DNA of 64,000 nucleotides, taken from the NCBI RefSeq assembly GCF_024753255.1, contig NZ_JANUHA010000007.1, positions 186,001-250,000 on the forward strand, read 5' to 3'. The notes under the pieces are model-generated. The model made no database searches. It was not told the DNA's origin and worked only from the letters and a program-made list of their open reading frames with translations. Shown one piece after another: positions 59,644 to 64,000 of this stretch. Each line of letters starts with the position of its first letter. The stretch's first letter is position 1. Made by a program: the position numbers and the translations under genes. The DNA is from Massilia agri. GTDB taxonomy: Bacteria; Pseudomonadota; Gammaproteobacteria; Burkholderiales; Burkholderiaceae_D.

Positions 59644-61125
59644 TTATTTTCCGACAGCCTGTTTCAACATTTTTGCAACATCCGCCTCGAAAGTGGCGAA
59701 GCGCTCGTCGAGCTGGCGGGTGAGGCGCGCCTTCTCTGCTGCCGGGAGGAAAGCATACTTGATGCTGTTGTAGGAGGTCCTCTTCATTTCGGCATAGTCC
59801 GGCTTGTAGCGGCTGGCGAACAGCACGTACTCGTTGGACAGGGTGTGGCGGGTGACGCCGGCGTCGTCGGTCGAGATCACGTAGGGCACGCCATATTTAC
59901 GGTAGATCGTCACCGGATGGTTGGCGCCTTCGATGCCGCTGATGAAGGCGTTCGAGGTCAGGTTGATCTCGACCGGGATGTCGTCCTTGCGCATCTTTTC
60001 CAGGATGGCCGGGGCATTGCTCTCGTGGGCCAGGTCGATGCCGTGGCCGATGCGGTTGGCGCCGGCCACCACCAGGGCCTGGTCGATGTGGAACTTCAGG
60101 CCTTCCGGCGGCACGTCGCCCAGCGCCAGCTCGCCCGCGTGCATGGCGACCTTCACGTCCGGGTAGCGCGACTTCAGGAAGCGGAACATCTTCATGTGCA
60201 GGGTGTAGTCGCGCATCGAGACCATGGTGCTCTCCTGGCCGACGATGTTCACGCCCACGATCTTGTCGCTCATCTTCGCGGCCTTGAAGCCGGAGACCAT
60301 CGACGAGAACACCTGCGAAGGGTCGAGCAGGCGCAGCACATAAGTCTGGTAGCGCATGGTGAAGCGCTCGTCGTCGATGCCTTCGGCGGCTTCGTGGATC
60401 TTCGTGACGAAGTCCTCGGTCTGCTTGCGGAACCCGGCATCCTGCTCGAGCACCGCCAGCCAGGCGCCCATCTGCGCATCGAAGGCCTTGTCGTCGCCCA
60501 CGTTGCGCCAGGCCTGCTTGTCAAACTCCTTGTTGACGACGAATGGCGACATCTTGAACATGGTCTCGATGTAGCTGACGTTTTCCAGGATGGCGCGCTT
60601 CTTGAGCTCCTGCAGGCCTTCGCGGAAATTGGCGTTCGAGACCGGGCCGAAGAAGCCGAAGGTCTGGAAGAACAGGCGGTCCGGCGGCGGCTGGATTGCG
60701 CCGTGGTTGTTGAAGTCCTTGTTCGACCAGCGCTGCAGCAGCTCGCGGTAGGTGTGGTCGTCCGCGTAGACCTCGGCGGTGGACAGGCAGTTGCGCTCCT
60801 TCGCCGGCTTGGCGCGCTCCGCCGCCACGGCTTCCTTGTCGGTCTCGATGCGGTACGTGCGCTTGTCGACGCAGTAGCCCTGCATGTCGAGGAAGTCGAC
60901 GTAGGACTCGGCGTAGACCGAACCCGAATAGTGGTGGTGCAGGTCGCCGCCCTTGGGCATCCGGGTGAAGAACAGGGTCAGTTCGGAGGTCTTCGGCTCG
61001 CCGGCGATCAGGCTCGCGTAGTGGCGGGCGGTGGCGGTTTCGTTGGCGGTGGAAGCCGGGCCCTTGGCCTGGGCGCTGGTAAGGGCCAGGGCGAGCAGGA
61101 TGCCGGCGGTCAGTTTGGTCTGCAT
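59644..61125 (-). CDS. Exported adenosine deaminase-family protein
   Basis: 493 residues from MQTKLTAG, whose signal peptide ends near SAQAKG; an in-frame Met 19 codons earlier would bury it. Metal-dependent deaminase motifs: PKGGDLHHHYSGS (two zinc His), VAMHAGELALG (His and catalytic Glu), RIGHGIDLAHE, and VISTDDAGVTRH with the Asp pair. Length and export resemble ADGF/ADA2-like enzymes rather than the ~340-residue cytosolic Add. It would turn (deoxy)adenosine into (deoxy)inosine outside the cytoplasm, before import. Downstream of guaD on the same strand with a repeat between them. Confidence 0.9.
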   Translation of the reverse strand: MQTKLTAGILLALALTSAQAKGPASTANETATARHYASLIAGEPKTSELTLFFTRMPKGGDLHHHYSGSVYAESYVDFLDMQGYCVDKRTYRIETDKEAVAAERAKPAKERNCLSTAEVYADDHTYRELLQRWSNKDFNNHGAIQPPPDRLFFQTFGFFGPVSNANFREGLQELKKRAILENVSYIETMFKMSPFVVNKEFDKQAWRNVGDDKAFDAQMGAWLAVLEQDAGFRKQTEDFVTKIHEAAEGIDDERFTMRYQTYVLRLLDPSQVFSSMVSGFKAAKMSDKIVGVNIVGQESTMVSMRDYTLHMKMFRFLKSRYPDVKVAMHAGELALGDVPPEGLKFHIDQALVVAGANRIGHGIDLAHESNAPAILEKMRKDDIPVEINLTSNAFISGIEGANHPVTIYRKYGVPYVISTDDAGVTRHTLSNEYVLFASRYKPDYAEMKRTSYNSIKYAFLPAAEKARLTRQLDERFATFEADVAKMLKQAVGK

Positions 61126-61218
61126 GGGTCGGTACTTTCTGGTGCGGTTGAAGGCGGGCGTGGCGCCCGCGTGACCGCGCAACTCTATACGCTTGGGTTA
61201 GCGTTTGCAATATGGCAT

Positions 61219-61319
61219 GTAGGGTGGTCGGCTTTGCCGACCGCGCGTCCAACTCACGGACGCGCTGTGGCGACGCATTCTTTAGCTGAACGCGCGGTCG
61301 GGGGACCCGACCACCCTAC
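61219..61319. repeat. Palindromic intergenic repeat, copy 3 (supplies the guaD stop)
   Basis: A 101-bp copy with ends GTAGGGTGGTC and GACCACCCTAC, outer sub-hairpins GGTCGGCTTTGCCGACC and GGTCGGGGGACCCGACC, and the same GTGGCGACGC centre as copy 1. Its right end includes positions 61316-61318, the TAG stop of guaD on the minus strand. So the guaD reading frame now ends inside the element. Confidence 0.85.
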
Positions 61320-62620
61320 CGGGTATGTACCAGCTTGCCGGCCGAATAGGTCGCCTTGACCGAGCGGTCATCCCCCAGCAGGGCGAAGGCAAACAGCAGT
61401 TCTTCCAGCGATTCCAGCTGCGCCGTGCGGCGCGCCATCAGGGGTGTCGCTTTCGGGTCGAGCACCACGAAGTCGGCTTCCGCGCCCGGCGCGAGGCTGC
61501 CGATCGTGCCTTCCAGGCCCATGGCGCGCGCCGCGCCCAGGGTCGCCAGGTAGAACATGCGCAGGGCCGGCAGGTAGCTGCCCTTCAGGCGCGCCACCTT
61601 GTATGCTTCGTTCATGGTCTGCAGCATCGAGAACGAGGTGCCGGCGCCGACGTCGGTGCCGAGCGAAAGCAGCGTACGCGCGCCGTCGGCCTTCTCGAAG
61701 TCGAACAGGCCGCTGCCCAGGAAGAGGTTGGAGGTCGGGCACACCGCTGCCGCCGACCCGGTGGCCGCCATGCGCGCGAAGTCCTCGTCGTCCAGCCAGA
61801 TGCAGTGGCCGAACAGGGCGCGCGGGCGCATCAGGCCGAAGCGCTCGTAGACGTCCAGGTAGCTGCGCGCCTGCGGATGCAGTTCGCCCACCCACTTGCA
61901 CTCGTCCTTGTTTTCCGACACGTGGGTCTGGATGAAGGTGTCGGGATAGGCTTTCGCCAGTTCGGCCGTCGCGCGCAGCTGGGCGTCGGTCGAGGTCGGG
62001 GCGAAGCGCGGCGTGATCGCGTAGAGCTGGCGGCCGCGCTTGTGCCATTTGTCTATCAAGGCAGCGCTGTCGCCCACCCCACCCTCCAGGTCGCGCAGGA
62101 AGTCCGGGCAGTGGCGGTCCATCAGCACCTTGCCGGCCACCATGCGCAGGTTGCGCGCCTCGCTGGCCTCGAAAAAGGCGTCGACCGATTGCGGGTGCAC
62201 GGTGCAGTAGACGACGGCGGTCGTGGTGCCGCAGCGCAGCAGCTCGTCGAGGAAGAACTCGGCGGTCGCGCGCGCGTGCGCCGGATCCTCGAAGCGGCGC
62301 TCGGTCGGGAAGGTGTAGGTCTCCAGCCAGGGCAGCAGGCCCGGGCTCGGCGAGGCGATCATGTCCGTCTGCGGGTAATGCAAGTGGGTGTCGATGAAGC
62401 CCGGGGTGATCAGGTGGCCGCGCATATCCTGCACGGCGGCGTTGGGTGGCAGCGTGGGCGCGAGCGCGGCGTAGTCGCCGGCGGCTTTGACCTTGCCGTC
62501 TTCGACGATCAGAAGGCCGTCTTCATGCCAGGCGTAGGCCTTCTCATCGAAGGCCGGGTCGGCGTGAAAGTGCAGCAAGCTCGCTCGGTAGGCTTGCATG
62601 GTCTGAGGTGGGGTGGACAT
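61316..62620 (-). CDS. guaD: Guanine deaminase
   Basis: 434 residues, the normal length. Amidohydrolase motifs: GFIDTHLHYPQTDMIASP (zinc His pair), the TFPTER loop, THVSENKDE, LFGHCIWLDDED, and LGTDVGAGTSFSMLQ with the catalytic Asp. It converts guanine to xanthine for xanthine dehydrogenase. It follows xdhC by 4 bp. The last codons and the stop abut a repeat element, so the natural C-terminus may have been slightly altered. Confidence 0.96.
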   Translation of the reverse strand: MSTPPQTMQAYRASLLHFHADPAFDEKAYAWHEDGLLIVEDGKVKAAGDYAALAPTLPPNAAVQDMRGHLITPGFIDTHLHYPQTDMIASPSPGLLPWLETYTFPTERRFEDPAHARATAEFFLDELLRCGTTTAVVYCTVHPQSVDAFFEASEARNLRMVAGKVLMDRHCPDFLRDLEGGVGDSAALIDKWHKRGRQLYAITPRFAPTSTDAQLRATAELAKAYPDTFIQTHVSENKDECKWVGELHPQARSYLDVYERFGLMRPRALFGHCIWLDDEDFARMAATGSAAAVCPTSNLFLGSGLFDFEKADGARTLLSLGTDVGAGTSFSMLQTMNEAYKVARLKGSYLPALRMFYLATLGAARAMGLEGTIGSLAPGAEADFVVLDPKATPLMARRTAQLESLEELLFAFALLGDDRSVKATYSAGKLVHTR

Positions 62621-62624
62621 CTTC

Positions 62625-63722
62625 TTATTCCGTTGAATCTTCTGGTTGGCGGCTTGCAGCTTCCCATACAGAGAGCAGCTGCGCCGCCACGGAGGCCGCG
62701 ATCACGGCCGGGGCCTTGCCCTCGATGCCGGGCAGGCCGATGGGGCAGACCATTGCGTCGATGCGGGCATCCATCACGCCGCGTTCGCGCAGGCGGTGTT
62801 CGAACTGGCGGCGCTTGGTATCACTGCCGATGAGGCCGAACCAATCTCGATTGTGCAATGGGCCGGGGCGGGACAGTATCGCGTGCGCCAGGCGCAGGTC
62901 AAGGGCATGGCTGTGCGTCATGACCAGAAAGGTGGTGCCCTGTGGTGCGTTTTCAACAAGCGCTTCGGGCGTGTCGGTGGCTTCGACGGTCACGTTGGCA
63001 GGGACCGACGGCGGGAACAGGTCCTCGCGCTCGTCGACCCAGGTGACGCGGCAGGGCAAGTCGGACAGGGCACGGACGATGGCGGCGCCGACGTGGCCGG
63101 CGCCGAAGAGCATCAGGTGCGCGCGCGGGGCGAGGACGGCGTCGACGAGCCAGAGGCGGCCGTCTTGTTCCATCACGTGGGTGCCGGCGCTAGGGTCGAA
63201 GGCCGGGGCGTGCTCGCCCGCGAGCAGACGGCCAGCGGCGTCGATTAATGTAGGGTGGACCGGGCCACGAGAGGCGGGTTTCCCGTCCGCGCGTTCAACA
63301 AGTGCATGGTCTGCCGCATCGTTCGCCACTGCACATACGGGAGCTGAACGCGCGGACGGCGGAGCCGTCCACCCTACGAAAACCACGCGCCACGTGTCTT
63401 CGTTGCGGCGGCGATCCAGCAGCGCCAGTTGCTGTGCATCCGCCGGCTCGAAGGCCAGCCAGGCGATCCCGCCGCAGCACTGCCCCAGCTTGGGCCCGAG
63501 CGGAAAGCGTTCCAGGCAGGCCTCAACAGCGCCCTGTTCCAGCATCGCGCGCGCCATTTCGAGCGCCCGGTGCTCCAGGTGCCCGCCCCCGATCGTGCCG
63601 CGAAATCCCTCGGCATCGACCAGCATGCGCGCGCCCGGCTCGCGCGGCACGGAGCCCTCGACGCGGGCGACCGTCACCAGCACTGCCGGCGCCAGCAGCT
63701 TCCGTGGCAGCCAGTCGCTCAA
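62625..63722 (-). CDS. xdhC: Xanthine dehydrogenase accessory protein XdhC, with an in-frame repeat insertion
   Basis: 365 residues from a TTG start that overlaps the xdhB stop (TTGA). The N-terminal XdhC/CoxI domain has LVTVARVEGSVPREPGARM, GTIGGGHLEHRA and LGQCCGGIAWLAFE. The C-terminal Rossmann domain (about 195-340) has LMLFGAGHVGAAIVRAL and FGLIGSDTKRRQFEHRL. It inserts sulfurated molybdenum cofactor into XdhB. Residues ~116-158 are encoded by the palindromic repeat at 63250-63377, between the two domains. Without them the protein would be ~322 residues, nearer the usual size. Both domains stay in frame, so it may well work. Confidence 0.93.
   Translation of the reverse strand: MSDWLPRKLLAPAVLVTVARVEGSVPREPGARMLVDAEGFRGTIGGGHLEHRALEMARAMLEQGAVEACLERFPLGPKLGQCCGGIAWLAFEPADAQQLALLDRRRNEDTWRVVFVGWTAPPSARSAPVCAVANDAADHALVERADGKPASRGPVHPTLIDAAGRLLAGEHAPAFDPSAGTHVMEQDGRLWLVDAVLAPRAHLMLFGAGHVGAAIVRALSDLPCRVTWVDEREDLFPPSVPANVTVEATDTPEALVENAPQGTTFLVMTHSHALDLRLAHAILSRPGPLHNRDWFGLIGSDTKRRQFEHRLRERGVMDARIDAMVCPIGLPGIEGKAPAVIAASVAAQLLSVWEAASRQPEDSTE
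63250..63377. repeat. Palindromic repeat, copy 4, inside xdhC
   Basis: A 128-bp copy with ends GTAGGGTGGAC and GTCCACCCTAC and the inner GCGCGTTCAAC / GCTGAACGCGC shared with the other copies. On the minus strand it is read as about 43 codons without a stop (beginning VFVGWTAPPSARSAP). The centre differs from copies 1-3. Since 128 is not a multiple of three, target duplication or a small deletion at the edges must have restored the frame. Confidence 0.85.
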
Positions 63723-64000
63723 CCCGCGCTCGCAGCGGATTCGACGGCCGCCACCGCCTTGAGGATCTCTTCACAGGTCGCCGGCGCATTCAGCGGCGGA
63801 TTGACCTTGTGCCCGCCCACGCTCGACACCGCGTCGCGGATCGCGAAGAACACCGAGAACGGCAGCAGCAGCGGCGGCTCGCCCACGGCCTTGGAGCGGT
63901 GGATGCTGTCCTCGACGTTGCGGTTCCTGAAGAGGCGCACGCGGAAGTCCTGCGGGCAGTCGGAGATGCCCGGGATCTTGTAGGTCGAGGGCGCGTGCGT
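63719..64000 (-). CDS. xdhB: Xanthine dehydrogenase molybdenum-binding subunit XdhB, C-terminal fragment
   Basis: The frame is open to the right edge of the window; 93 codons are visible. They match the end of XdhB: STYKIPGISDCPQDFRVRLF, then NVEDSIHRSKAVGEPPLLL containing the conserved Arg-Ser-Lys-Ala-Val-Gly-Glu-Pro-Pro, where Glu is the active-site base next to the molybdenum. The tail is NAPATCEEILKAV. It oxidises hypoxanthine and xanthine to urate with XdhA, presumably encoded just outside. The stop overlaps the TTG start of xdhC. Confidence 0.95.
   Translation of the reverse strand, partial: THAPSTYKIPGISDCPQDFRVRLFRNRNVEDSIHRSKAVGEPPLLLPFSVFFAIRDAVSSVGGHKVNPPLNAPATCEEILKAVAAVESAASAG

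Overview
The window is high-GC bacterial chromosome. TonB-dependent receptors with very large barrels, MocR/TetR/UTRA-GntR regulators, a reductive (PreTA-type) pyrimidine pathway and a family of palindromic intergenic repeats point to a betaproteobacterium of the Massilia group (Oxalobacteraceae, Burkholderiales). That placement is inferred from gene content; there is no rRNA or marker gene here to prove it. I saw no tRNA, rRNA, CRISPR array, prophage or complete insertion sequence.

Layout. (1) 1-3.5 kb: end of a PhyH-type dioxygenase, an outer-membrane barrel protein, a NarL-type two-component pair and an MgtC/SapB protein. (2) 3.5-15.6 kb: a seven-gene minus-strand operon for complete uracil/thymine catabolism: aminotransferase, mmsA, preT, preA, NCS1 permease, dihydropyrimidinase and ureidopropionase. 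It is divergent from two co-transcribed regulators (MocR type, RutR-like TetR), with a RutR-like operator in the shared promoter region. (3) 15.6-19.4 kb: acetyltransferase, a LytS/LytR-type pair with a small membrane protein, a DUF2076 protein and a VgrG remnant. (4) 19.4-30 kb: a chitin/N-acetylglucosamine locus: NagP-like transporter with a terminator-like leader, two UTRA regulators, NagZ, a secreted GH18 protein, a flavin-dependent halogenase and a TonB-dependent receptor.

(5) 30.2-41 kb: a six-gene deoxynucleoside operon (xapA, deoB, deoC, a two-domain ALDH16-type aldehyde dehydrogenase, deoA, cdd) divergent from a pseudouridine operon (HTH-kinase fusion, psuG) and a LysR regulator. (6) 41-46 kb: a lipoprotein, the translationally coupled DUF969/DUF979/pyroglutamyl-peptidase trio, YciI-like and DUF2231 proteins, and a hydrolase. 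(7) 46.4-51.2 kb: a BMP-type nucleoside ABC importer. (8) 51.3-64 kb: cell-envelope proteins, then S1/P1 nuclease, 5'-nucleotidase, an Oar-like TonB receptor, an exported adenosine deaminase, guanine deaminase, xdhC and the end of xdhB.

Together most of the window reads as a nucleic-acid scavenging region. A periplasmic nuclease and a nucleotidase make nucleosides, an ABC importer brings them in, phosphorylases and deaminases split them, deoxyribose goes through DeoB/DeoC/ALDH, purine bases go through GuaD and xanthine dehydrogenase, and pyrimidine bases go through the Pre pathway to acetyl- or propionyl-CoA. Four copies of a 101-128 bp palindromic repeat lie inside the catabolic operons. One is inserted in frame within xdhC and another supplies the stop codon of guaD.
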